From Streptomyces yatensis (GTDB lineage Bacteria; Actinomycetota; Actinomycetes; Streptomycetales; Streptomycetaceae): a stretch of DNA of 64,000 nucleotides. Positions 53,619-62,322 of this stretch are shown piece after piece. The stretch is taken from positions 8,556,001 to 8,620,000 of the forward strand of contig NZ_CP072941.1 of NCBI RefSeq assembly GCF_018069625.1, in the 5' to 3' direction. The position numbers and the translations under genes are program-made. The notes under the pieces were generated by a model that saw only the letters and a list, made by a program, of their open reading frames with translations, was not told the DNA's origin and ran no database searches. Position 1 is the first letter of the stretch. Every line of letters starts with the position of its first letter.

Positions 53619-56012
53619 TCAGGGGACGGGCGCCGGTTCCGGGGCCGGGGTGGCGGCCGGGATCCAGCGCAGATGGACGGTCTGGTCGGCGGGGTCGGAC
53701 CGGAGCAGGGACAGCCGGGGCCGTACGGCGTCGGTGCGCGCGGCCGGGGGCTTGCGGCGGCCCGCGGCGAACGGCACCGGCCACTCGGCGCCCGGGCCCC
53801 GGTACTCCTGCTCGGCCGCCGCGTGCAGCGTCCAGTGCGGGTCGTACAGATGGGCGCGCCCCACGGCGCACAGATCGGCGCGGCCCGCCAGCAGGAGCGA
53901 GTTGACGTCGTCGTACGAGGCGATCGCGCCCACCGCGATGACGGCGGTGCCGGTGGCGGCGGCGACCTCATGGCGGATGCGGTCGGCGAACGGGGTCTGG
54001 TAGGAGCGGCCGAAGGCGGGGCGCTCGTCCTTGGTGACCTGCCCGGAGGACACGTCGATGGCGTCCGCCCCGTGGGCGATGAACGCGCGGGCGATCTCGA
54101 CGGCGTCGTGTTCGGTGTTGCCGTCCGGCACCCAGTCGGTGGCGGAGATGCGCACGATCATCGGCCGCTCCGCGGGCCACGCCTCCCGTACGGCGTCGAA
54201 GACCTCCAGGGGGAAACGCAGCCGGTTCTCCAGCGGGCCGCCGTAGGCGTCGGTGCGGTGGTTGGCGACCGGCGAGAGGAAGGAGGACAGCAAGTAGCCG
54301 TGGGCGCAGTGCAGTTCGAGCAGATCGAAGCCGGCCTCGGCGCCCCGGCGGGCGGCGGCGACGAACTCCGCGGCGATCCGGTCCATCTCGGCGCGGGTGA
54401 CCTCGCGCGGCACCGCGCAGTCGGGGCCGTACGGCAGCGCGGACGGACCGACGGTCTCCCAGTTGCCCTCCGGCAGCGGCTCGTCCATGCCCTCCCACAT
54501 CAGCCGGGTCGAGCCCTTGCGGCCCGAGTGGCCGAGCTGGAGGCCGATGCGGGCGGTGCTCCGCTCGTGGACGTAGGACACGATGCGCCGCCAGGAATCG
54601 CGCTGCTCGGCGTTCCACAGGCCCGTGCAGCCGGGTGTGATGCGGCCCTCGGGCGAGACGCACACCATCTCGGTCATCACCAGTCCGGCGCCGCCCATGG
54701 CCTTGGAGCCGAGGTGGACGAGGTGGAAGTCGCCGGGTACGCCGTCGGCCGCGGAGTACATGTCCATCGGCGAGACGATCACCCGGTTCTTGAGCTCCAG
54801 CCGCCCCAGCCGGTAGGGCTGGAACATCGCCGGTGCCACCGTGTCGAGGCCCTGCGCGGCGGCGAAGGCGGCGTCCACCTGGTCGGCGAAGTCGGGGTCG
54901 CGGGTGCGCAGGTTGTCGTAGGTGATGCGGCGGGAGCGGGTGAGCAGGTTGAAGCAGAACTGGGTCGGCTCCTGGTGGGCGTACATCCCGATGTTCTCGA
55001 ACCACTCCAGTGAGCCCTGCGCCGCCCGCTGGGTGGACTCCACGACCGGGCGCCGCTCGGTCTCATAGGCGGTCAACGCCCCCTCGGCGTCAGGATGTTC
55101 GTGCAGACAGGCCGCGAGAGCGAGCGCGTCCTCCATCGCCAGTTTGGTGCCCGAGCCGATGGAGAAGTGCGCGGTGTGGGCGGCGTCCCCGATGAGCACG
55201 AGGTTGCCGTGGTGCCAGCGCTCGTTGCGTACGGTCGTGAAGTTCAGCCACTTGGAGTTGTTGGCGAACAGCCGGTGGCCGTCCAGCGCGTCGGCGAAGA
55301 GCTCGCGGACGCGTGCGACGGCACGCTCGTCGGAGGCGCCCGGTGCGGCACCGGCCCGGTCGGTGGCGTCGAAACCGGCCCGGCGCCAGACGTCCTCGTG
55401 CATCTCGACGATGAAGGTGGAGCCGGTGTCGGAGTAGGGGTAGCCGTGCACCTGCATGACCCCCCATTCCGTCTGCTCGACGAAGAACTGGAAGGCCTCG
55501 AAGACCCGGTCCGTGCCGAGCCACATGTACGTGCTGTGCCGGCGGTCCAGCGAGGGGCGGAAGACGTCCGCGTGGGCCGCCCGTACCGAGGAGTTGACCC
55601 CGTCGGCCCCCACCACCAGGTCGTACGACGCGCGCAGCCGCTCGGTGTCCGGCGCGACGGTCGAGAAGTGCAGGGTGACGCCGAGGTCGCGGCAGCGGTC
55701 CTGGAGCAGGCGGAGCAGTTCCTTGCGGCTCATGGCGGCGAAGCCCTGGCCGCCGACGGTGTGGCTCTCGCCCCGGTAGTGGATGTCGATGTCGGTCCAG
55801 CGGGCGAAGCGCCGGGCCATGGCCTCGGCGATGGTGGTGTCGGCGTTCTCGATGCCGCCGAGCGTCTCGTCGGAGAAGACGACGCCGAAGCCGAACGTGT
55901 CGTCGGGGGCGTTGCGTTCCCAGACGGTGATCTGGTGGGCGGGGTCGAGCTGTTTCATCAGGGCCGCGAAGTACAGCCCGCCGGGACCGCCGCCGATGAT
56001 CGCGATGTTCAC
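53619..56012 (-). CDS. 2-Aminobenzoyl-CoA/salicylyl-CoA monooxygenase-oxidoreductase (two-domain flavoprotein)
   Basis: A 797-residue fusion. Residues 1 to about 380: group A FAD monooxygenase (GGGPGGLYFAALM, VVGADGVNSSVR, GDAAHTAHFSIGSG). From about 395: an old-yellow-enzyme FMN domain (LKNRVIVSPMDMYSAADG, LQLGHSGRKG, LLELHCAHGYLLSSF). This architecture is that of 2-aminobenzoyl-CoA monooxygenase/reductase, which dearomatises anthraniloyl-CoA by hydroxylation and reduction. Databases also call it salicylyl-CoA 5-hydroxylase. Adjacent aminobenzoate-type CoA ligase and RidA favour anthranilate. Last gene of the minus-strand operon. Confidence 0.93.
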   Translation of the reverse strand: MNIAIIGGGPGGLYFAALMKQLDPAHQITVWERNAPDDTFGFGVVFSDETLGGIENADTTIAEAMARRFARWTDIDIHYRGESHTVGGQGFAAMSRKELLRLLQDRCRDLGVTLHFSTVAPDTERLRASYDLVVGADGVNSSVRAAHADVFRPSLDRRHSTYMWLGTDRVFEAFQFFVEQTEWGVMQVHGYPYSDTGSTFIVEMHEDVWRRAGFDATDRAGAAPGASDERAVARVRELFADALDGHRLFANNSKWLNFTTVRNERWHHGNLVLIGDAAHTAHFSIGSGTKLAMEDALALAACLHEHPDAEGALTAYETERRPVVESTQRAAQGSLEWFENIGMYAHQEPTQFCFNLLTRSRRITYDNLRTRDPDFADQVDAAFAAAQGLDTVAPAMFQPYRLGRLELKNRVIVSPMDMYSAADGVPGDFHLVHLGSKAMGGAGLVMTEMVCVSPEGRITPGCTGLWNAEQRDSWRRIVSYVHERSTARIGLQLGHSGRKGSTRLMWEGMDEPLPEGNWETVGPSALPYGPDCAVPREVTRAEMDRIAAEFVAAARRGAEAGFDLLELHCAHGYLLSSFLSPVANHRTDAYGGPLENRLRFPLEVFDAVREAWPAERPMIVRISATDWVPDGNTEHDAVEIARAFIAHGADAIDVSSGQVTKDERPAFGRSYQTPFADRIRHEVAAATGTAVIAVGAIASYDDVNSLLLAGRADLCAVGRAHLYDPHWTLHAAAEQEYRGPGAEWPVPFAAGRRKPPAARTDAVRPRLSLLRSDPADQTVHLRWIPAATPAPEPAPVP

Positions 56013-56023
56013 GGGGGTTCCTC

Positions 56024-57706
56024 TTAACTCTCGGCGACGGCCTCGGTGGCCCGCTCGTCGTCATGGGCCGGGCGCACCTGGCGCAGCAGCTTGAAACGCT
56101 GCAGCTTGCCGCTGGTGTTGCGCGGCAGGGCGTCCTGGAACCGCACGTCGCGCGGGTATTTGTAGGGCGCCAGGAGCCGCTTGACGTGATCCTGTATCTC
56201 CTTCACCTTGGCCGCGTCGCCGGGCACGCCGTCCCGCAGCACCACGAAGGCGCACACGATCGAGCCGCGCTCCGGGTCGGGGCGGGCCACGACGGCGGAT
56301 TCCACGACGTCGGGGTGGGTGTCGATGGCGGACTCGACCTCGGGGCCGCCGATGTTGTAGCCGGAGGAGACGATCATGCTGTCGCTGCGGGCGTGGTAGT
56401 GGAAGTAGCCCTCCTCGTCCCGGTGGAAGATGTCACCGGTGATGTTCCAGCCCTCCAGGACGTAGTCCCGCTGTCGTTCGCCACCGAGGTAACGGCAGCC
56501 GACCGGGCCGATGACACCGAGTCTGCCCGGCTCTCCGGGGCCGAGCTCCGTGCCGTCGGGGCCCAGGATCGTGGCGCGGAAGCCGGGGACCGCCTTTCCC
56601 GTGGCGCCGGGCCGGACGGCGTCCCCGGCGGCGGAGATGAAGATGTGCAGCAGCTCGGTGGCGCCGATGCCGTCGACCACCTTCAGGCCGATGCGATCCC
56701 TCAGGTCCTCCCAGGTGGCGCGGGGTATGTGCTCGCCCGCCGAGACCCCGATCCGCACCCCGGCCAGCTGCTGTTCCCTGCCCTCGCGCAGGATCGCCCG
56801 GTAGGCGGTGGGCGCGGTCGCCAGCACGGTGACACCGTGCCGCCGCACGATCTCCGCGAGCCGCGGGGGCGTGGCGGACTCCGTCAGCAGGGCGCAGGCA
56901 CCGGCCCGCAGCGGGAAGACGACCAGCATGCCGAGGCCGAAAGTGAAGGCCAGGGGAGCGGTGCAGGCCACCAGATCGTCCGGCACCAGGCCCAGCGTGT
57001 GGCGGCCGAAGGTGTTGTCGATGGACAGGATGTCCCGGTGGAAGTGCATGGTGATCTTGGGCGCGCCGGTGGATCCCGAGGTGGGGCCGAGGAGCGCCAC
57101 GTCGTCGGCGGCGGTGTCCACGTTGGCGAACTCGCCGGACTTGCCCGTGGCCCTGGCCACCAGATCCTCCGGGCCGCCACCGCCGTACCCGACCACCGCC
57201 AGCCCGGGCAGCACGGTGTCCCGGACCGTGCGGACCTCGTCGGTGAACCGGTGGTCCACCAGGGCGATCGAGGGCCGGGTGCGTTCGGCGATCGGGGTGA
57301 GCTCCCGGGCGCGCAGGGCGGCCATGGTGGTCACCACGACACCACCGGCCTTGAGGACGCCGAGCCAGGCCGCCACGGTCCAGGGGTTGTTGGGGGAGCG
57401 CAGCAGGACGCGCTGCCCCGGCACCAGGCCCAGGTCCTCGGTGAGCACCTGGGCGATCTGATTGGCGCGGGTGCGCAGTTCGCCGTAGGTGCACAGTCCG
57501 CCGTCCGGGGTGCGCAGGGCGGGGCGGCCGGGGCCGAAGAGCGCGGTGGGGGTGTCGATGAGCTCGGTCGCGGCGTTGAGCCGGTCCGGGTAGCGCAGTT
57601 CCGGCGTGGTGAACTCGATCGTCGGCCACAGATGCGCGGGCGGCAGCTGGTCGCGCGTGAAGGTGTCGAGGTGCGCGGAGGGGGAGAGGGAGAGCGGAAG
57701 AGTCAC
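56024..57706 (-). CDS. 2-Aminobenzoate-type acyl-CoA ligase
   Basis: A 560-residue ANL enzyme: P-loop GPTSGSTGAPKITMHFH, A5 GATELLH, hinge/A8 region SDSMIVSSGYNIGGPEVE, catalytic Lys in NTSGKLQR. The N-terminus SAHLDTFTRDQLPPAHLWP is characteristic of 2-aminobenzoate-CoA ligases and the related benzoate-CoA ligases. It makes the thioester used by the next gene product, whose start is 11 bases away. Salicylate or another benzoate is the alternative substrate. Confidence 0.9.
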   Translation of the reverse strand: MTLPLSLSPSAHLDTFTRDQLPPAHLWPTIEFTTPELRYPDRLNAATELIDTPTALFGPGRPALRTPDGGLCTYGELRTRANQIAQVLTEDLGLVPGQRVLLRSPNNPWTVAAWLGVLKAGGVVVTTMAALRARELTPIAERTRPSIALVDHRFTDEVRTVRDTVLPGLAVVGYGGGGPEDLVARATGKSGEFANVDTAADDVALLGPTSGSTGAPKITMHFHRDILSIDNTFGRHTLGLVPDDLVACTAPLAFTFGLGMLVVFPLRAGACALLTESATPPRLAEIVRRHGVTVLATAPTAYRAILREGREQQLAGVRIGVSAGEHIPRATWEDLRDRIGLKVVDGIGATELLHIFISAAGDAVRPGATGKAVPGFRATILGPDGTELGPGEPGRLGVIGPVGCRYLGGERQRDYVLEGWNITGDIFHRDEEGYFHYHARSDSMIVSSGYNIGGPEVESAIDTHPDVVESAVVARPDPERGSIVCAFVVLRDGVPGDAAKVKEIQDHVKRLLAPYKYPRDVRFQDALPRNTSGKLQRFKLLRQVRPAHDDERATEAVAES

Positions 57707-57746
57707 GGAAGAGTCCTTCCGGGAGCCCGCCGGGAAGCGCGGCGGG

Positions 57747-58649
57747 TCAGGTGGGACGGATCAGGCCCTCCTGGACGACGGTTGCCAGGTGGCGGTGATC
57801 GCGTGTGAAGAAGCGGCCCGTGCCCAGGCCGCGGCCGGCGTCGGCGGCGACGGCTTCCTGGACGTAGAGCAGCCAGTCGCCCAGTGGCCCCGGACGGTGG
57901 AACCACATCGCGTGGTCGAGGCTGGCGGTGACCAGACCGGGCCTGGCCCAGGGCAGGTCGAGCACGCGCAGGACGGGTTCGAGGATGGTGTAGTCGCAGA
58001 CGTACGCCAGGGCGGCCAGGTCCCGCCCGGCGTCGGTCAGCCCGTCGACCGGGCGGAGCGGGTCGAAGGGCCTCAGCCAGACCGCCTGGTGCGCAACGCG
58101 CTCTCCCTCGACGGTGAGGTAGAGCGGGCCGGGGACATGCCGCATGTCGAAGCCGCGACCGCCGGACCAGTACGCCTTGGACTCCTCGGTCATGGACCCG
58201 CCGTCGCGCTCCGCGAGGTACTCCGCCGAGCTGGGCAGGGTCTCCGGGCCGGGCACCTCGTCGGCGAACGCGGTGTCGAAGACCGCCCCGGCCTCGCCCG
58301 CCGCGAAGCCGGCCAGGCACACGTACAGCGGCTTGCCGTTCTGATAGGCGCGCACCTGCCGGGTGCTGTAGCCGCGCCCGTCGCGCAACACCTCCACCTC
58401 GTGGCGCACCTCGGCCCCGATGTCGGCGGGGCGCAGGAAGTAGCTGTGCATCGAGTGCAGTGACTTGCCGTCGGTCACCGACCGCATGGCCGCCGCCGCG
58501 GCCTGGGCGACCAGATCGCCGCCGTATGCCTTGGGCCACGGGCAGGGCTGGGTGGTGGCGGTGAAGGCGAGGTCGAAGTGTTCGGGCTGGGTGGGCTTCA
58601 GGGTGACGGCGGCGGTGAAGACGGCCGAGGTGGGGGGCGTCCCGGACAT
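57747..58649 (-). CDS. Acyl-CoA thioesterase II family (TesB-like)
   Basis: A 300-residue double hot-dog thioesterase: AYGGDLVAQAAAAAMRSV, SMHSYFLRPAD, C-terminal SLDHAMWFHRPG with the family Asp, and GRGLGTGRFFTRDHRHLATVVQEGL. Start ATG 58649 overlaps the cupin stop. Likely releases CoA from dead-end or product thioesters of the pathway. Confidence 0.9.
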   Translation of the reverse strand: MSGTPPTSAVFTAAVTLKPTQPEHFDLAFTATTQPCPWPKAYGGDLVAQAAAAAMRSVTDGKSLHSMHSYFLRPADIGAEVRHEVEVLRDGRGYSTRQVRAYQNGKPLYVCLAGFAAGEAGAVFDTAFADEVPGPETLPSSAEYLAERDGGSMTEESKAYWSGGRGFDMRHVPGPLYLTVEGERVAHQAVWLRPFDPLRPVDGLTDAGRDLAALAYVCDYTILEPVLRVLDLPWARPGLVTASLDHAMWFHRPGPLGDWLLYVQEAVAADAGRGLGTGRFFTRDHRHLATVVQEGLIRPT

Positions 58650-59131
58650 CAGCGGTCCAGCCAGTCGCGCAGCTCGGCGTCGGCCACGTCGGGCAGGTTG
58701 ACCACGATGTTCTCCGGTGTCCGGGTGGTCATCCAGGTCAGCGGCTTGGTGCGGGAGAGGTTGCACTCCACATGCGGCATGAAGGGCGGTACGAAGACCC
58801 AGTCGCCCTCCTCCATGTCGACGTAGTCCTCGAACCGCTCGCCGAAGTAGATGCGGGCCCGGCCGGAGAGGACGTAGCCGCCGGTCTCGGCCTCGCCGTG
58901 GTGGTGGGTCACCGAGCGGTAGCCGGGTTCATTGCTGACCTTGCCGAACCAGAGGCGGGTGGCCGGGGTGTGCTGGATGCTCACGCCCGAGACGCGGACG
59001 GCACCGCCCGAGTCGGCGGTGTTGCCGCTCTCCAGGCCGCCGCGCGTCACCACGGGGGCGACGATGCCGCTGGGCAGCCGGTACATCGAATTGTCGCCTT
59101 CGAGGCGGTATTTGCTGAGGTCGGGCTCCAT
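58649..59131 (-). CDS. Cupin-domain protein
   Basis: A 160-residue single-cupin protein: motif 1 VTHHHGEAETGGYVLSGRA, with the two His and Glu ligands, and motif 2 GDWVFVPPFMPHVE. ATG 59131 was chosen over the open frame to 59329 since MEPDLSKYRLEGD begins the homologous part. It is first in the operon with thioesterase, ligase and monooxygenase. It is far shorter than bicupin gentisate dioxygenases, so it is more likely a small dioxygenase, isomerase or ligand sensor of this pathway. Confidence 0.82.
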   Translation of the reverse strand: MEPDLSKYRLEGDNSMYRLPSGIVAPVVTRGGLESGNTADSGGAVRVSGVSIQHTPATRLWFGKVSNEPGYRSVTHHHGEAETGGYVLSGRARIYFGERFEDYVDMEEGDWVFVPPFMPHVECNLSRTKPLTWMTTRTPENIVVNLPDVADAELRDWLDR

Positions 59132-59188
59132 GGTGTCGGCTCCGTTCAGTCGGGGACCAGGATCCGATGTCTCGTGTTTCTCACGGTC

Positions 59189-59207
59189 GTCATTTAAAGT
59201 CAATACA
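59189..59207. promoter_or_regulatory. AT-rich island in the cupin/RidA divergent promoter
   Basis: CGTCATTTAAAGTCAATAC is strikingly AT-rich for this genome. It contains TTTAAA flanked by GTCA repeats and, on the minus strand, TTGACTTTAAATGAC. It is the only such stretch between the cupin operon and RidA and is a candidate promoter/operator, possibly for the PaaX-type regulator. Confidence 0.4.
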
Positions 59208-59265
59208 CCTGGATGGACCTGCCCGACCGTGGGACAGGACGGAACGCAACCGAGCCGGAGGCCCC

Positions 59266-59691
59266 ATGACCCCCGTCCCCGTGAACCCGACCACCCTGCC
59301 GACACCCAGCGGCTACTCACACGGAACACTCGTCGGAAACACGCTCCACCTGGGGGGACAGACCGCCCTCGACGCCGACATGAAGATCGTTCCGGGCGGG
59401 ATCGTCGAACAGTTCCGGCAGGCGTTCGGCAACCTGCTCACCACGCTGCGCGAGGCCGGCGGACAGCCCGAGGACCTGGTGAGCGTGACCATCTACCTCA
59501 CCGACATCCCCGGCTACCAGGCGCACGGCAAGGAGATCGGCAAGATCTGGCGCGAACTCGCCGGGCCGGTCTACCCGGCCATGGCGGGCATCGGCTGCAC
59601 GGCGCTGTGGCAGCCCGAGGCCATGATCGAGATCCTCGGTGTGGCCGTGATCCCGGAGGAACGACTCGTGGCGCCGCACACCGGGGGGTGA
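59266..59691 (+). CDS. ridA: RidA-family enamine/imine deaminase
   Basis: A 141-residue YjgF/YER057c/UK114 protein: GNTLHLGGQTALDADMKI, QAFGNLLTTLREAG, VYPAMAGIGCTALWQPEAMIEI. The usual substrate Arg of archetypal RidA (PxRxxV) is not seen; the region reads YPAMAGIGC, as in other RidA subgroups. Divergent from the aminobenzoyl-CoA operon, where hydrolysis of an enamine/imine intermediate is expected. Confidence 0.9.
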   Translation: MTPVPVNPTTLPTPSGYSHGTLVGNTLHLGGQTALDADMKIVPGGIVEQFRQAFGNLLTTLREAGGQPEDLVSVTIYLTDIPGYQAHGKEIGKIWRELAGPVYPAMAGIGCTALWQPEAMIEILGVAVIPEERLVAPHTGG

Positions 59692-59834
59692 GGCGGACCC
59701 GTCGGAGCGGGGGGTGGGGTGTCAGCCCCCTCCCGTACGGCCCCGGCGGGCCGGTCGCGCGGTGCGGCGGCGCACCGGGCCCCGTCCGGGAGCAGGTGAT
59801 CACTCCGCCGCGCCAGGCGTTAGGGTGCCGGTAC

Positions 59835-60689
59835 ATGACCGCGCAGACGACAACGGCCACCACCCCAGCGGGCGAGCGGGAGTCCCGCCACGCCCCGCTC
59901 ATCCTCACGGTCTTCGGCCTCTACGCCCGGGGCGAGCACAACTGGCTCTCGGTCGCCTCGGTGATCAGCCTCATGGCGGACCTCGGCGTGGAGAGCCGGG
60001 CCGTGCGGTCCTCGGTCTCCCGGATGAAACGCCGCGATGTGCTGCGCGGCGAGCGCCATGACGGTCTTGCCGGCTACTCGCTCGCCGAGTCCACCCTGCA
60101 GACCCTTGCCGAGGGGGACGTACGCATCTTCCGGCAGGCCAGGGCGTCCCGCGAGGACGGCTGGGTCCTCGTGGTGTTCTCCGTGCCCGAGTCCGAGCGC
60201 GAGAAGCGGCACGCACTGCGCACCACCCTGACCCGGCTGGGCTTCGGCACCGCCGCGGCGGGCGTCTGGATCGCCCCCGGACACCTGGCGGCCGAGACCC
60301 GGCGCACCCTGGAACGCCGGGAACTGTCCGCGTACGTCGACATCTTCACCGGTGACCACTTCGGCTTCGGGGACCTGCGGGAGAAGGTCCGCTCCTGGTG
60401 GGACCTGGACGAACTCACCGCCCTGTACGCGGACTTCCTGGACCGCTACCGTCCCGTCCTGGACGCGGTGACACGGCACGAGCCGCCACCGCTGGAGGCG
60501 TTCCGTACCTATGCGCCGATGCTGACCCAGTGGCGCCGCATGCCCTACCGCGACCCGGGACTTCCCCTGGAACTCCTCCCGGAGGAGTGGAACGGCGTGG
60601 CCGCGGGCGAACTGTTCCACCGGCTCCACACCCTGCTGAGCGCCCCGGCGGCGGCGCACGCCGCGGAGGTCTTCCACGCGGGGTCCTGA
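59835..60689 (+). CDS. PaaX-family transcriptional regulator
   Basis: A 284-residue regulator: N-terminal PaaX HTH (LILTVFGLYARG, then AVRSSVSRMKRRDVL), central domain VVFSVPESEREKRHALRTTL and PaaX C-terminal domain. The E. coli prototype senses phenylacetyl-CoA; this protein is placed to sense an aryl-CoA of the neighbouring pathway. ATG 59835; 143 bases after RidA on the same strand. Confidence 0.92.
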   Translation: MTAQTTTATTPAGERESRHAPLILTVFGLYARGEHNWLSVASVISLMADLGVESRAVRSSVSRMKRRDVLRGERHDGLAGYSLAESTLQTLAEGDVRIFRQARASREDGWVLVVFSVPESEREKRHALRTTLTRLGFGTAAAGVWIAPGHLAAETRRTLERRELSAYVDIFTGDHFGFGDLREKVRSWWDLDELTALYADFLDRYRPVLDAVTRHEPPPLEAFRTYAPMLTQWRRMPYRDPGLPLELLPEEWNGVAAGELFHRLHTLLSAPAAAHAAEVFHAGS

Positions 60690-60710
60690 GCCGGTGTGGC
60701 GCCGGTCGCG

Positions 60711-61595
60711 CTAGGGCAGCGGCGTGCCCCCGGTGGCGTTGACGATCTCGGCGGTGATGTAGCTGGCCTGCTGCGATGCCAGGAAGACATAGGCGGGGGC
60801 CATCTCGGCGGGTTGCGCAGGGCGGTTGAGGGGGCTCTGGCGTCCGAAGGTCGAGGTGTCCGGCAGCGTGGCGGGGATCAGGGGCGTCCACACGGGGCCG
60901 GGGGCCACGGCGTTGACGCGGATGCCGCGCTCGGCGAGATTGCCGGCCAGCCCCTGGGTGAACGTGACGATCGCGCCCTTGGTGGTGGCGTAGTCGAGCA
61001 GATGCGGGCTGGGTTTGTACGCCTGTACCGAGGTGGTGTTGATGATGCTGCCGCCTTCCGGGATGTGCGGCAGAGCCATCTTGCACAGCCAGAACATGGC
61101 GTAGAGGTTGGTGTGCATCACCCGGTCGAACTGCTCGGTCGTGATCTCTTCCAGCCCCTCGGGCCGCGACATCTGGTAGGCGGCGTTGTTGACGAGGATG
61201 TCGATCCCGCCGAACGCCTCGACCGCCTTGTCCACCAGCCGTTGACATGCGCTTTCCTCGCGGATGTCGCAGGGGAAGGGGACTGCCCGGCGCCCGGCCG
61301 CCTCGATGAGGCGCACCGTTTCCTGAGCGTCCTTCTCCTCCTCGGGCAGATAGCTGAAGCACACGTCGGCGCCTTCCCTGGCGAAGGCGAGAGCGACCGC
61401 ACGGCCGATCCCCGAATCGGCCCCGGTGATCACGGAGCGCCGGCCCTTCAGCAGCCCGTGGCCTTCGTAGGTGTTCTCGCCATGATCGGGCCGAGGCTCC
61501 ATCGCCTCCGTCTCGCCGGGATGCGCCTGGTCCTGCTGCGGGAACTCCGGCTGCGGGTGCTGTTCCACCGGATGACGCTGCTCCTGCTGATTCAC
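60711..61595 (-). CDS. SDR-family oxidoreductase, general-stress (YdaD/GSP39) type
   Basis: A 294-residue SDR from GTG 61595 behind AGGAGGTG. A Gln/Pro/His-rich N-terminal arm (about 1-45) precedes TGADSGIGRAVALAFA, NNAAYQMS, INTTS and YATTKGA. The arm and sequence are those of stress-induced SDRs in bacilli and actinobacteria. Substrate unknown; convergent with the PaaX gene. Confidence 0.9.
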   Translation of the reverse strand: MNQQEQRHPVEQHPQPEFPQQDQAHPGETEAMEPRPDHGENTYEGHGLLKGRRSVITGADSGIGRAVALAFAREGADVCFSYLPEEEKDAQETVRLIEAAGRRAVPFPCDIREESACQRLVDKAVEAFGGIDILVNNAAYQMSRPEGLEEITTEQFDRVMHTNLYAMFWLCKMALPHIPEGGSIINTTSVQAYKPSPHLLDYATTKGAIVTFTQGLAGNLAERGIRVNAVAPGPVWTPLIPATLPDTSTFGRQSPLNRPAQPAEMAPAYVFLASQQASYITAEIVNATGGTPLP

Positions 61596-61747
61596 GGGGG
61601 CACCTCCTGGCCATGGACATCGGACGGATCTTCCGGCCCCGGGTCCCCTACGGCCTACCAGGACAAACGCAACCCCACTCGGAAAGACGCCCTGGACACG
61701 GCCCATGGACCCCGATCGTCACCCGAAGGCACCACCGGACCATGCCC

Positions 61748-61778
61748 CGCAGGCGGTGCGGTGTCCGCACCGCCTGCG
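61748..61778 (-). terminator. Perfect 14-bp stem after the PixA-like gene
   Basis: CGCAGGCGGTGCGG and CCGCACCGCCTGCG enclose a 3-base loop, 34 bases beyond the stop of the PixA-like gene in its direction of transcription. It separates that operon from the stress SDR. Confidence 0.75.
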
Positions 61779-61811
61779 TGACGTGCCGCTACCCGGTCGC
61801 GGCGATGCCCG

Positions 61812-62318
61812 TCAGGAGCGTTTGTCGATGGTGATGAACGGGTCCCACTGGAAGTACCCCACCAACTTCTGGTCGCTGTCCAGGAGCTGGAAGAAGAAGC
61901 GGTAGGTGACCTGGCCGGTCTTCTTGACGTCCGCCTCCCAGTAGTGGTCCTGATAGTCCTGGGTCTCGAAATCCGGCTGGTCGGTGGCCCCGTCCTTCGG
62001 GATCGGGTAGGTGCCGTCGCCGATCACGATCCGCGGCTTGCTGATGAGCTGGTCGCCGCTCAGGTACCGGTACAGCAAGGCGCAGTACTCGCTGTTGAGC
62101 GACAGCGTGGTCTCGCGCCACCGGATGATGTCCCTGGGGTTGGCCCGGAAGTTCAGCTCGGCCCCGGAGGTGCCGACGACGCGGTCCTGGCGCGTCGTCA
62201 TGTAGATCAGGGCGTGGTCGACCTGCGTCGGCGCGTCGGGGTTCCGCGACGCGTCGGGGTAGCGCTTGGCGATCGAGACCGCGTCGAACGCGATCATCAC
62301 GTTGATGAATTCCGACAT
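61812..62318 (-). CDS. PixA/AidA-family protein
   Basis: A 168-residue protein of the inclusion-body PixA/AidA family: MSEFINVMIAFDAVSIAKRYP opening, DHALIYMTTRQD, RANPRDIIRWRETTLS, and YRFFFQLLD-YFQWDPFITI end. PixA forms intracellular crystalline inclusions in Xenorhabdus; AidA is quorum-regulated in Burkholderia. The start is 4 bases after the stop of the TPP enzyme, so they are cotranscribed, an unusual partnership. Confidence 0.85.
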   Translation of the reverse strand: MSEFINVMIAFDAVSIAKRYPDASRNPDAPTQVDHALIYMTTRQDRVVGTSGAELNFRANPRDIIRWRETTLSLNSEYCALLYRYLSGDQLISKPRIVIGDGTYPIPKDGATDQPDFETQDYQDHYWEADVKKTGQVTYRFFFQLLDSDQKLVGYFQWDPFITIDKRS

Positions 62319-62322
62319 GTCC

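Noticed and set aside
53619..59131. Salicylate degradation through gentisyl-CoA (sdg type)
   Set aside because: The flavoprotein has the extra old-yellow-enzyme half, the ligase N-terminus is of the aminobenzoate kind, RidA is present and no gentisate dioxygenase is seen. Kept only as an alternative.
59498..59834. Long upstream frame of the PaaX gene
   Set aside because: The frame stays open to 58932 but overlaps RidA; the HTH begins shortly after ATG 59835, so the upstream part is not coding.
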